Source of the DNA: Bolinopsis microptera
Taxonomy: Eukaryota > Ctenophora > Tentaculata > Lobata > Bolinopsidae
DNA length: 64,000 nt
Reading direction: 5' to 3'
NCBI RefSeq assembly: GCF_026151205.1
Contig: NC_087077.1
Span: 682,001-746,000 of the forward strand
The notes below the pieces were generated by a model. The model ran no database searches and was not told the origin of the DNA. It was given only the letters and a program-made list of their open reading frames with translations. Of this stretch, positions 26,401 through 36,445 are shown piece by piece; position 1 is the stretch's first letter, and the number at the start of each line of letters is the position of its first letter. Position numbers and translations under genes: made by a program.

Positions 26401-29400
26401 TAGAATATGTTAAGATGGAAACTGACTGCTTTTGAGAAGTATTTAACTGTGCCAATACTTGTAGAATAAGTTACTGGATCTGACTTGCCTTTTGAGAAGT
26501 ATGAACTGTGCAATACCTGTAGAAAATGTTAGCTGGATCTGACTTGATTTTGAGAATATTGGAACTGTGCCAATACCTGTAGAATATGTATAGCTGATCT
26601 GACTTGCTTTTGAAAGTATTGGAACTGTGCCAATACCTGTAGAATATGTAAAGATGTAAGCGGACTAGCGGTCCTTTAATCAACTATAGGGTATCATAAT
26701 AATATCCCTAGTTACTTCTCTAGTTACTTATAGGTATCACAATAATATACTTCCCTTCTCTAGTTACTTATTTATAGTACGACAAGAGTAGAGTACGACA
26801 AGAGTCGTAAACCACTATTGTTGACCACCTCAGCTACAATCTGCCCATGACCATCAAATAGGGTTTTTAGAATATGAACCTAAAAAGTGTAGCAGCCGCG
26901 TGGGTAATAATACTAAAACGAGTCTATTGTTTTAACAAGAATAAACTTTGACCTGTTCTATAGAGTTAATGGAAACTGACCCCAACCATCCTACCCCTGA
27001 CCTACCCCCTCCTACCCACTCGGCACCCATTTTTACCATGAGTTGATGCCTAACAAAGATCATAGTAGGCATGCTTAATCATTGCCCTAGCGTTGGTCGA
27101 AACGGTTATTGCTACTTACCATTAAAGATTATTCCTATCAGTTTTGCTATAATGGGAAGACCCGGCTTAAAGTACGTGCGGTACAACCATTCTCAAAGTT
27201 ACGTACCGATATCTTTTGTCTGAAGTACGATATGTTCTCGAATAATTGGAAAAATTGTACTTTTCATCTTTTAAATTTACTGTGTGGCGAAAACTTTTTG
27301 AACAGTTTGTAAACTCAGTGGCAAGTAAATATTAAAAGATCTGATATCTTCAGCATCCTAACTAATCATCTGAGATGAGAAATAATCATCAGTCTACTTT
27401 AAGAAAACGTTCTTAATTGCAACTATTTATCCGCATAAATATTACAGATACAGCAACGGACTGAACATCGTTTGTGGTCGTTTTTAAATTTTTGTGTCGT
27501 TTAAATTTTTAGACATATCAAAAGAATCGCACCTACAACAAAGAAGATTATAGGTTATTAGTTTTACAAAAGGACAAAGGAGAGAAGAAGTATTTTATAA
27601 ATACGATTCGCTGCGGTTTCCTCCATCTCAAAGCAAGAGATTTTATTCAATTTCATCGGTCCTTTTGGTCGGAATCTGCACAAAGAAGGTCTAACAATTA
27701 ACAACAAAATTGTTCAATTTGAATCTAATAGAGTAAATTAAGTAATATTGCTGTACGGTAGCCTTGAACCGTTTCACATATCATTTCTCTGGAAATCAGA
27801 TCTCTTTCATTTCGCATCTACAGATTCCAGAAAATGTGTAAGTATTACAGTAGTATATAACTATACATAATCTTACACAATTTATAGTACTATTTCAGTA
27901 TATTTATAATGATAATCATTATATTAAATTTATATACAAAGAATACCAAATACAAAAATAACATTCAGTTTTAATAACCAAAATAATATAAATCAACTTG
28001 TTATTTCTCACTGCTGTTATTTTGAATTACTATCTAATTGATGATCTTTTATATCCTATGAAATCCCAGTTTTTTTTTGTTAAAAATATACGCGCATGAA
28101 ACCCCGTGTAGCCACGCCACTGAGCAGAAATATGTAGATAAGCCTAATGTGCCAGTGAAATATTGGGGGAAAAAATGATTGACCTAAATTTTGAATTCTT
28201 AAAGCTACTATATTTTGTTCATATTTTTTTATAGGTTGTAATGAACAAAGTTCTTTTCGTATCCATGAACGTATTCCAGCGAGCAAGTTTTAGTTTATCG
28301 AGAAAATATCGCACATCGTTTGTCCTTAAACGAATAATAAACTATCCTGCAACTTCGGAACGTTGAATGGAAGGTTTTTTTTATTTATAATCGTTCACCG
28401 TGGTTTGATATATAATCCCATGTTGACAATGCTATAATCGTTCGGTTCACTTCATTAGAAAATTTTTTTTTTTAATTTCTACTACATGGTTTGCCCGGGC
28501 CACCGTAACAGAAACACAGCCCACGGCAGTCTTTGACCTAATTTGCACACTGACCCATTTGAACTGCAGCCAAGAGATTCAACCAAAAATAGATGATCAG
28601 AAATAGAAGCCCGAATGCCCTAAATAAGATAATCGAAAAGTGGAAACTTACAGCTCTTTGATTACAAACTCGATTTCTGTCTTCTGAATAATCATCAGTT
28701 AAATTCGTCTAAAGAAGTATGAGTTAAAATTATTTACCTGAATTATCAGTTCATTCTGGGAATGGATCCAGATGAAAAAAGAAACTCATTAAGTTCATGA
28801 TACGCCACTCACCGGACAATCCGCAATCGCTATCTTTTTCCTTTCACTTTCACTCTATCTTTCACTTTCTTTATATTGTATTCTGTAACCAGAATGTTTT
28901 CAGGATAAGTACGGAAGGACGACTCTAAGCTGCGGAGAAGGGTAAACATCTGATAGTAGACGTTTTGATAGAGAAGTGTGATGCTGACCCAACGATCGAA
29001 GATTGCAAAGGTAAGAGTACATCTTTCTGGTATTCTGTCAGGCGTGACGTGACCTAACATCACTTGGTGATGGACGTCCACGACTCACGTGTTTTTAATA
29101 TAAACATTGTCTCGCCTTTATTCTAACTCTCTCTTCCACCAGGTAACACACCTTTGATGTACGCTGTGAGCGCAGGTTCCTTGGACATCATCTCAACTCT
29201 GGTCGGCTACTTCCTAGTCGTCAACTTCCCTATAGACAAGCGGAACTTGGTCGGAATGACACCATTGTTACTGGCCGCTAAAATGGCAGGTACGTCCTAG
29301 TAACCAGATCTCTCTGTTTTCGAAGGTTAAATGTTACCGTTAAGATCTACTTTAGATGGGAAGTGTTATCTGTTTGATCTCAGTTGGTGACTGTCTGAAT

Positions 29401-32400
29401 TGCACCCTCTTTTCTCCTCCCTTTATTCCAGGGACGTTTGGGGCTCTGTAATCCTAATTTGTTAGTTAGAGGTAGCAATAAGATCAGTCCCATTATATGT
29501 CCATCAACAAAACCAATTTGCACCATCACTGTGGTACTACATCTGAAGCTAAACTGTGTATCAGGTTCCACTTCTGGTCGACCTCCAGCTGCATTGCTCA
29601 GTTACAACCGGCAACATTTATAGCGCCAGATGTTTATAAACTTTTATAAACTTCTCAATTTTCATGCAATGATCAATGATCATGGAATACGCAATGTTTT
29701 CAATCATGTAAAAAGGGCGTCAAAAATGTTAATTCGCATTGTTAAGACTATCAATATTCAATATTCATATTGACATAATATGTTAACATGAATCTGCGAT
29801 CGTAAAAGTAATATTGTGTTAATACCTGTATTATAATTCTGTTGATAACCGGCTAATGTTACCAATAATTACAGATACGAGTGTGCTAAAATACTGGTAG
29901 AGGTTGGTAATGCCAACTTGCATTTGCGGGATGTCGACACCTTCCGAAGTGCCATCGACTGGATCAAAATTACGGTTAGTTTGAGTTTTAGATAAGAGAA
30001 CGATTAATACATTTTGTGACGCAGCTCCTTTTGTTATGACGTAACAGCACGTGACGTAACAGCACGTGATGACCATATAAGGTTATAATATCTTACTTTC
30101 AGTGTCCTGCCAACTGGAAAGTTATTGCTCTTGATCCGATAGTAGTCAGAAAAAGGGACTGTGCTCTGAAAAGACTCAGAACTGAAAAGACGAAGTACAG
30201 GGTTTTATCAGAGTTTTTCACGGACGGCAAGATGCCCTCCTGTTGGAGGAACAGTTCAAAGGGAACTCAGGTAAATGATCATACCTCGTGGTGTGACGTC
30301 ATGTCACGTGGTGTGACGTCATGTCACGTGGTTTAAAGATACATTTCATGGTGTGCTTTAATTTATGAATCTCGTTTCAAACTCGTTTTCAATTATCGAC
30401 GACTGATGCGATTATCATCAAATTATCATTTCAACAATCAATACACCGTCTCCGGCCTTAGTACAGTCAAATCCGTCCTTATTTGAGCCTTTGTCGGACA
30501 AAATTCGCAACAAAGCGATTTTAACGGGATATGGTCGGGACAGGTCCCAGGAATCATTCCAGAAAATTCCCAAAAAATCTGACTTGAGCAAAATCCACAA
30601 TTACCACTTTTTTACCACCTTTTTACCACTTTGGTTTTCCGCAAATAAGTCACGTTCTGAATATCCTAGAAGATTCTAGTTTAAAGCAGTGTGTTTAGAA
30701 AACAAAGGATAATAACTTTTTCTTTAACAACTTTTTCTAAAATAAATTATTTAATTAATTAATTAAATAATTAATAAATTTTCAAATATTTAAAAAATAT
30801 ATTTTCATAAAAATGTTCACAATTACATTCCACGTATATTGAACTAATTTTTATAAAAAATTTGAAAATTTTCACTTTCAATATTTTGGACTTGTAAAAT
30901 TTTCGAAATTTGTAAAGAATAACCACTATTTACCACTTTTTACCACATTGGATCTCCGCTAATAAAACGACTTCTGAATGTCGTAGAAGGTTCTAGATTG
31001 AACCGATGTGTTCAAAATATAAAAGAGAGCAAATTTTTATGCGCCAACCTTTGGATTAGATAATTAATCAATTAATTAATTAGATAATAAGTAAATTTTT
31101 AAAAATTTCAAAAATATAATTTTTACCAAAAATCTTTGCCGTGACGTAAAACGTAAAATGAATTTACTTGAATAATAGAACAAACACCGTCACATAGATT
31201 AAATAACAGATAAAAAGAGATGCAGATAAATGGAATAAACGGTAAAATATCCAAATTTGTACGATACTATTGTATTACAGATAATAACTATTTACACATC
31301 ATCTCTCGACTTAGTGTTGTGCTTTTAAACTAGATTGTTAAACTGGTTCGTTTGGAAGCGTAAGCTTCAATTTTTAATTTATGTTGACTTCTCTTCGTCA
31401 AAAAGTTGAATCTGCTAAAAATCGAGGACTGGAATCACTCGGAATAGTCGATATTTTGACTACAGAAGAACGCATCGTGTGCCTGATACTGTACGCGTGC
31501 AGATTCTATGTAAGTAGCTGTCAACTGATATACAATAGTAGTAATATGTTTTTACCGTTTTACTTTTAAGTTTGATGTCAGCGGAGAGCGCGACTAGAGG
31601 CATTCTTAACCAATACAATGTTTTAATTTACCAGGCAAATGAGGAGTTAATTCCGGTGAATAGCTTTAAGAGTGCGAATGATCGACAAAGTACATTTGTA
31701 TGGAATGAAATATGGAAAGGGTTGCTGTCCCCAGGTACTATTTTAACTAATTATCTTTTAGTAAGTGCACTAACTTTTAAACTATGCCCAGCAAATTTGA
31801 AACGGATAGTTACAGTTCTGAAGCCTTTCATACTCTGTATAAATAATCAAACCGTCGCACCACAGATTGGATAAACAACCCCTGGTCACTGAACGAAATT
31901 AAACGGCAGTACAACGGCCTGACCGATTCCGCTCAGAGTGACGTCTATTGTGTGTTATTGCAAACAGTGACCATAGACCAGTTCCAAAGATTCTTATCGG
32001 CCAATGAAGATGAGTCCGTTGTAACTGAGGCAGAACAATCTTTAGTTCACGAACACAGTTTAAACAAATGTCCATTCTGTAACCTAGAGATCGCACCAAA
32101 TGATAAATCCTCAAGTCGGGTTACAGGCAGGATAAGTTATTGTGTCGGGGAGGGGGGAGGGGGGAGGTGGTATAGTACACATACGTTAGGCATTTTTACC
32201 CTACGTCTTGGGGCGATTCGGAGTCAGCGTCCAAAAATACACTGATTTAGATTAATTTCATACCCAAAGGGCCTTTAGTAGGAGTGCATACGTTAGGGTA
32301 TTGTTTCTCCGTAGCTTAGTGCACTCGATTCCCACTATAGGGATCGTACACAAAGCCCAATTACGGTATCGTAGCACCCTGTCGCATGATTAGCGATTAG

Positions 32401-35400
32401 GTAATCATTGATTACCCAATCAATTTCGCTAACGAGATAAACAAATTGCTTGATGACTTCGTCATTTTCAGTCTGTTTCGCGCCATCTTTTCAGAATTCA
32501 GATCATATTCCGAATGTAATGGCCTATTGCAATGTGCAGTTAACAGCATGTTCGCAAACACGATTATGTTGATTACAAGACTCAACGAATGTGTATTGAC
32601 TCACGGCACCCCCACTCCCCCTAAACTTGGAGGATATTTTGATTTCTAAATGATATTTAACGACCACGTTGCTGCTATAATACCGATTTGAAACATTACT
32701 ATCCAGGGGATTGCAGCAGTATTGTTGCACTTACCAAGTGACACAGATTTCAAAGTTGGTGACTATCTACACGCGAACTGCAGAAAAAATATGACACGTC
32801 GACCACCAACTAAACCTGCATTGGAGCGTGCTGTAGTAACGAGAGCTCAAGTCGATACATTTGATTATAAAAATTGTTGCGTATTTTGTGTGCGACGGAT
32901 AGTTTTGGACACTAAGAATCCTAATAGAGATACTTGCTGTTTGATAGAAACACTCGACTGTGTAGCTAAAATCCATTGTGTTATTGAGCATCGCAATGAC
33001 GATTGGAGTGCAGAGGTATAGTCCGATTTTAAATGGCTTCATAAGATACATACTTCTATATTATAATACTACAAAATATCGCGATGGATTGAAACTTAAT
33101 TTTTAATGAAAAATTGTTAATTATTCGTGTTATGCAATTTTAAAATATTTTGATCGAAAATAATTTTTATAATTTTTGAATATTTGTTAAATAATTGATT
33201 AACTGATTAATTAATCATCTAATCCAAAGGTTGGCGAATAAAATTTGTTATCTCTTATGTTATTAACACATCGGTTCAATCTACAACCTTTTATGACATT
33301 CAGAAGTCGTTTTATTAGCGGAGATCCAATGTGGTAAAAAGTGGTAAATAGTGGTTATTCTTTACAAATTTCGAAAATTTTACAAGTCCAAAATATTGAA
33401 AGTGAAAATTTTCAAATTTTTCATAAAAATTAGTTCAATATACGTGGAATGTAATTGTGAACATTTTTATGAAAATATATTTTTTAAATATTTGAAAATT
33501 TATTAATTATTTAATTAATTAATTAAATAATTTATTTTTGAAAAAGTTGTTAAAGAAAAAGTTGTTCTCCTTTGTTTTCTAAACACACTGCTTTAAACTA
33601 GAATCTTCTAGGATATTCAGAACGTGACTTATATGCGGAAAACCAAAGTGGTAAAAAGGTGGTAAACAAGTGGTAATTGTGGATTTTGCTCAAGTCAGAT
33701 TTTTTGGGAATTTTCTGGAATGATTCCTGGGACCTGTCCCGACCATATCCCGTTAAAATCGCTTTGTTGCGAATTTTGTCCGACAAAAAGACGGATTTGA
33801 CTGTACTACCTCTATTATTGGCACATGTTATCTCAAAATTTCCGTCAAAGCTCCTCAAGTATCCACGTCTGCTCGCTAAAGTGGTGAGCAGCTTGTCGCA
33901 AGTTGTTTGGCCGTTTGTCAACTTGGTTTTCCAATGTTAACCACTAGTCAACCACGAGACAGAAAATAAATCTTCTCCTGGCACAGCTCTCGCTTTAATC
34001 GGACCGGTTTTAATTTAGACTTGATTAGATTCAGTTAGCGCGGTCGCCGGTCAACTGAAAACCTGGATCATTTAGCGAATAACCACAAGGCACATAAAAC
34101 GTGACTGGAGATTTAACCGCTGGGACATTTAACAATGTTAACGTGACAGTGAGAGAATAGCACGACTTCTTTCGGATTATTTTACACGGCAATTGACATG
34201 CACTACTATCCATTGTTTTAATTGAGATTTTATAAGCTTTTATACAAGATATTGTTTAAACATATGTCTAGATTTATATCCGTGTCAAAATCTAAATAGT
34301 TTTCATTGAAGTCGGATTGAAAGTTTAATCGACCATTTCTGTGTACATTGCACGGTGGTCTGGTTAAAATCTTCAATTGTGTATTGAACTGAACTCAAGT
34401 TTTAAATTCTGTATTAAAATGCATCATATCTTTTCATTAATACTTTGAGTTACGGCTCATAATTTGATAACTGTTTTTTGGCCCAAGAACGACATTTCAC
34501 TTTGTATAAAGTAGACAAAGCATTGAGGTGTAGTTAAAATGTTTTCAAAGTCAACTGGTAAAAATCAATAGATTCTGCCAATTAGAATTTACAAATTTAC
34601 ACATACATTGTACCTCTAAAACACTTTGAAAACACGGGACTCAATGAATACAATAGTAAATGGGAACTTTGGACAACAAACATTATACTCATCCTACCAA
34701 CCACCCAACCATTACAACTTAGTCATCGAATATTGTTCACTGCAGCCCTCACTGTTACAGCCGTTAACTGATAAATTACGCGTTAATGTTTATTTATTCA
34801 TGATAATACGTTTTTAAAATACTTGCATTTTCAGGAGCCGAGGAAGCACCAGATAAACCGTACAATCTGCATCGTATCGGACCAAGACAAGGAACTAGAA
34901 CCAGAACTCACCGAACTGGACGAGACAATCGACAGCATCCTGTTGAACATGTCCGAGCCTACCCCCTTCCTGCCACTTGTATCAGAATCTGTACCTCGGT
35001 CCATGTTTGATATTCCTAACGTGAACGAGGGTCGAGGTTGTTTCGTTAACGAGAACGCGGGCAAGTTTGTTGAGCGATGTGACAGCTCAATGTCCGTCGT
35101 GTCTGCTCCCTCTCCCACTTTCCCACGATTAGAGGACCCTTATTCTGAGGACGTAGCGTTCGTGCCCTCTCCAGCAACTCTGCAGAAGCCTGCGAGTGTG
35201 AGACGAATGGAGAGGCGGCGGTCCATCGACAATTCACTCCTCTCGCGCACTCAGGTGAACTCTCCAGTCATAACTAGCACCAGGCGTGTATCAAGACCAA
35301 ACTTACCTGCTGCCAAGGTTCCTGACTCGGTGGCACCTCGAATTAAAGGGAAATCGTCCGGTGAGGTGGTGCGGAACGCTGGTGACGTCACGACACGTGG

Positions 35401-35584
35401 TGTGACGTCAGCACGCAACTTGTCGTCCCGTGAAGGCATGCGGAGCTCTAAGTTGACGACCAGTTCCATTGCTGCTCCTAAAATTACTCGCTCAGGTAGG
35501 GAGTGCAAAGACAGGAAAAATTCGCTTCCCAACATCAACAAAAACAATCATATTGTCCGTGATTATTCTTATGTTCATACTTAG
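20300..35584 (+). CDS. Ankyrin-repeat protein gene (7 exons, whole span)
   Basis: Seven exons can be chained with GT/AG sites and matching phases: 20300-20405, 20768-20929, 28904-29010, 29143-29289, 29875-29974, 30103-30270 and 34835-35584, giving roughly 514 codons. The first six exons encode five or six ankyrin repeats (GADVHYATEDNDTPLL, GADTNHQ then DKYGRTTL, GNTPLMYAVSAG, GMTPLLLAAKMAG, ILVEVGNANLHLRD). Then comes a basic linker (RKRDCALKRLRTEK), and exon 7 encodes a long disordered acidic/Ser-Arg tail. Ankyrin repeats bind protein partners; no catalytic domain was seen and I assign no family name. In this contig exons 1, 2, 3 and the start of exon 5 carry frameshifts. The contig 2 copy of exons 1-2 is intact, so the breaks in those exons are probably sequencing errors. 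A possible poly-A signal ATTAAA lies at 35596-35601. Confidence 0.8.
20415..20535 (+). repeat. 32-bp repeat with CACGTG, about 4 copies
   Basis: Directly after the exon 1 donor, a 32-bp unit AACAACATCACGTGACAGCT plus CATTATTAAGAG repeats about four times. Contig 2 has about two (48715-48782). Each unit holds an E-box-like CACGTG. Confidence 0.85.
20768..20929 (+). pseudogene. Ankyrin gene exon 2, arm L copy (frameshifted)
   Basis: Follows acceptor TGTCTAG and ends in CAG before GTTTAGT. It is 162 bp against 164 bp in the intact copy at 48329-48492; several one-base losses destroy the frame of the ankyrin repeat. Confidence 0.75.
21180..21275 (-). repeat. 13-bp array (arm L)
   Basis: Noisy copies of GCTATGTACTGTT; the clean version is the five-unit AACAGTACATAGC array at 48003-48066. 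Confidence 0.8.
23540..25640 (-). repeat. 9-bp ACTAGTGTT array (arm L, noisy)
   Basis: About 2.1 kb of plus-strand AGTAACACT units with frequent single-base errors, AGCGTACCAGCT interruptions and a CACTTTCACTAG variant. It is the counterpart of 43795-45900 on the other arm, where block order is the mirror image. Confidence 0.9.
26360..26650 (-). repeat. 61-bp array (arm L)
   Basis: Four to five noisy units containing TATTGGAACTGTGCCAATAC, an internal inverted repeat. The clean copy is at 42389-42630. Confidence 0.85.
28904..29010 (+). CDS. Ankyrin gene exon 3
   Basis: Acceptor TTTTCAG at 28903, donor GTAAGAG at 29011. It encodes DKYGRTTLSC, then after a frame slip KGKHLIVDVLIEKCDADPT, the second half of one ankyrin repeat and the start of the next. 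The length of 107 bp does not fit the phase (106 or 109 expected), so there is an indel near 28934, most simply two lost bases in an Ala codon pair. Contig 2 ends before this exon, so no second copy can settle it. Confidence 0.8.
29143..29289 (+). CDS. Ankyrin gene exon 4
   Basis: Acceptor CCACCAG, donor GTACGT, entering in phase 1. It is fully open over 147 bp. It encodes GNTPLMYAVSAGSLDIIS and GMTPLLLAAKMAG, two classic ankyrin helix-turn-helix starts (TPL and an alanine pair). This is the cleanest ankyrin evidence in the window. Confidence 0.9.
29875..29974 (+). CDS. Ankyrin gene exon 5
   Basis: Encodes YECAKILVEVGNANLHLRD and then TFRSAIDWIKIT, closing an ankyrin repeat. Acceptor ATTACAG, donor GTTAGT. 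Reading from exon 4, the phase is one base short at the exon start, so a base seems missing at about 29875. The exit is in phase 0, consistent with exon 6. Confidence 0.8.
30035..30070. repeat. CRE/E-box composite motif, intron 5
   Basis: Two copies of TGACGTAACAGCACG in tandem, giving two CRE-like half sites (TGACGTAA) and CACGTG E-boxes. It belongs to the short motif family also at 2342, 30287, 35383, 43652 and 47574. Confidence 0.6.
30103..30270 (+). CDS. Ankyrin gene exon 6
   Basis: 168 bp, open, phase 0 at both ends; acceptor CTTTCAG, donor GTAAAT. It encodes CPANWKVIALDPIVVRKRD, a basic helix-like stretch and FFTDGKMPSCWRNSSKGTQ. It is not an ankyrin repeat and probably caps the domain and links it to the tail. 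Confidence 0.85.
30287..30331. repeat. CRE/E-box composite motif, tandem pair
   Basis: Two 20-bp units, CGTGGTGTGACGTCATGTCA, each with the CRE palindrome TGACGTCA next to CACGTG, lie just downstream of the exon 6 donor. The same pair is at about 2342-2395 in the inverted copy. Binding by bZIP/bHLH factors is only an inference from the motif. Confidence 0.7.
31381..31509 (+). CDS. Transposon-borne exon a
   Basis: Opens at ATG 31381 (MLTSLRQKVESAKNRGL) and runs 43 codons to a good donor, GTAAGTAG. It is a helical, charged segment with no recognised fold. It is the likely first coding exon of the protein carried by the element. Confidence 0.45.
31635..31734 (+). CDS. Transposon-borne exon b
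   Basis: Acceptor TTTACCAG, donor GTACTA; encodes ANEELIPVNSFKSANDRQ and FVWNEIWKGLLSPG. It starts in phase 0, matching exon a, and leaves in phase 1. Confidence 0.4.
31793..32119 (+). pseudogene. Transposon-borne exon c (Zn-binding start, one stop)
   Basis: Encodes KFETDSYSSEAFHTLYK, an in-frame TAA, then an open stretch ending HEHSLNKCPFCNLEIAPND. The CPFC pair is the first half of a zinc-binding unit whose second half follows in exon d. The stop, the phase mismatch from exon b and the missing C-terminal half say the product is not functional here. Confidence 0.45.
32707..33015 (+). CDS. Transposon-borne exon d (Cys-rich zinc-finger segment)
   Basis: 103 open codons after acceptor CTATCCAG, in phase with exon c. 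It encodes VGDYLHANCRKNMTRRP (completing CPFC...H.xx.C) and a second Cys-rich unit (CCVFCVRRIVLDTKNPNRD, then EHRNDDWSAE). It ends at a possible donor GTATAG or at the TAG at 33019-33021. The paired pattern of CxxC, then YHxxC-like, resembles N-terminal zinc modules of transposon-derived proteins in cnidarians and other invertebrates; that likeness is from memory. The downstream part is cut off by the right inverted repeat. Confidence 0.5.
33809..34834 (+). other. Remainder of last ankyrin intron
   Basis: Intron sequence from the transposon target site to the exon 7 acceptor (TTTTCAG at 34828-34834). It is about 98 percent like the minus strand of 1199-2221. No coding or structural signal was seen. 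Confidence 0.6.
34835..35584 (+). CDS. Ankyrin gene exon 7 (last exon)
   Basis: 249 codons and TAG at 35582-35584. It opens with EPRKHQINRTICIVSDQD, then an acidic patch, Ser/Pro-rich sequence, an Arg cluster (RRMERRRSIDNSLLSR) and Lys/Asn-rich ends. It is predicted disordered by composition, with no domain. It includes a coding-strand copy of the CRE/E-box motif (35383-35410) read as GDVTTRGVTSA. The copy at 446-1195 has the same length. Confidence 0.8.
   Translation, partial: EPRKHQINRTICIVSDQDKELEPELTELDETIDSILLNMSEPTPFLPLVSESVPRSMFDIPNVNEGRGCFVNENAGKFVERCDSSMSVVSAPSPTFPRLEDPYSEDVAFVPSPATLQKPASVRRMERRRSIDNSLLSRTQVNSPVITSTRRVSRPNLPAAKVPDSVAPRIKGKSSGEVVRNAGDVTTRGVTSARNLSSREGMRSSKLTTSSIAAPKITRSGRECKDRKNSLPNINKNNHIVRDYSYVHT
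35383..35410. repeat. CRE/E-box motif inside coding exon
   Basis: TGACGTCA (35383-35390), CACGTG (35394-35399) and TGACGTCA (35403-35410) lie within exon 7 in the arrangement seen in the introns of the same gene. The mirrored copy is at about 619-650. Confidence 0.7.
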
Positions 35585-35697
35585 CTTTTTTTTCAATTAA
35601 AAGACGTTTATTAACAAAGCAGATTTTCGAATATTTATTTGAATGAAAGGAGCAACAAGATGATGAATTACTTTTTGCATGACCATCGAGCCCACCA

Positions 35698-36445
35698 AAA
35701 GTTGTCAGTTACCTGGTTACAGTTACCTGGTTACAGTTACCTGGTTACAGTTGCCTGGTTACAGTTACCTGGTTACAGTTACCTGGTTACAGTTACCTGG
35801 TTACAGTTGCCTGGTTACAGTTACCTGGTTACAGTTACCTGGTTACAGTTACCTGGTTACAGTTACCTGGTTACAGTTACCTGGTTACAGTTACCTGGTT
35901 ACAGTTGCCTGGTTACAGTTACCTGGTTACAGTTACCTGGTTACAGTTACCTGGTTACAGTTACCTGGTTACAGTTGCCTGGTTACAGTTACCTGGTTAC
36001 AGTTACCTGGTTACAGTTACCTGGTTACAGTTGCCTGGTTACAGTTACCTGGTTACAGTTACCTGGTTACAGTTGCCTGGTTACAGTTACCTGGTAACAG
36101 TTACCTGGTTACAGTTGCCTGGTTACAGTTACCTGGTTACAGTTACCTGGTTACAGTTGCCTGGTTACAGTTACCTGGTTACAGTTACCTGGTTACAGTT
36201 GCCTGGTTACAGTTACCTGGTTACAGTTACCTGGTTACAGTTACCTGGTTACAGTTACCTGGTTACAGTTACCTGGTTACAGTTACCTGGTTACAGTTAC
36301 CTGGTTACAGTTACCTGGTTACAGTTACCTGGTTACAGTTACCTGGTTACAGTTACCTGGTTACAGTTACCTGGTTACAGTTACCTGGTTACAGTTGCCT
36401 GGTTACAGTTACCTGGTTACAGTTACCTGGTTACAGTTGCCTTTC
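35698..36445 (+). repeat. 14-bp array, about 53 copies
   Basis: Unit ACCTGGTTACAGTT with a single common variant (TTGCCTGG for TTACCTGG). Because 14 is not a multiple of 3, each frame cycles through all phases and stays open, giving three long overlapping ORFs with the period LVTVTWLQLPGYSY. These are not genes. The array lies about 110 bp past the ankyrin stop codon. Confidence 0.95.

Larger units (their letters stand above)
4797..28586 (+). repeat. Arm L of the large inverted duplication
   Basis: Reverse-complement homology to 40481-60305 runs the whole length, in order, interrupted by insertions on either side. Examples are 4970-5200 with 59890-60130, 14000-14300 with 55700-56000, 19205-19633 with 50491-50914 and 26360-26650 with 42389-42630. 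Arm L carries dense one-base indels in tandem arrays and in both ankyrin exons, and arm R does not. Apart from ankyrin exons 1-2 and the elements listed separately, no gene was seen; 11272-17180 and 18190-19200 hold only AT-rich sequence with short chance ORFs. Confidence 0.92.
20930..28903 (+). other. Intron 2 of the ankyrin gene (arm L)
   Basis: About 8 kb with no accepted gene. It contains a 13-bp array (about 21180-21275), the 9-bp array (23540-25640), a 61-bp array (26360-26650) and CRE/E-box motif copies near 21748 and 25772. Exon 2 ends in phase 0 after GADTNHQ, and exon 3 opens with DKYGRT, the natural continuation of an ankyrin repeat, so no exon needs to be placed between them. Confidence 0.65.
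30459..33808 (+). mobile_element. 3.35-kb DNA transposon in last ankyrin intron
   Basis: Terminal inverted repeats of about 620 bp (30459-31085 and about 33190-33808) begin TAGTACAGTCAAATCC. CCT flanks both sides (30456-30458 and 33809-33811), and the copy at 1-2420 shows the empty site with one AGG/CCT at 2222-2224. The interior carries exon-like segments for a Cys-rich protein. A 3-bp duplication, very long inverted repeats and a multi-Cys zinc finger could fit Academ-type transposons, but no nuclease or helicase is present. It looks non-autonomous or internally deleted. Confidence 0.88.

Noticed and set aside
30418-30679. Small ORFs in the long inverted repeats (30418-30679, 33598-33940)
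   Set aside because: They mirror each other because they sit in terminal inverted repeats; no coding features.
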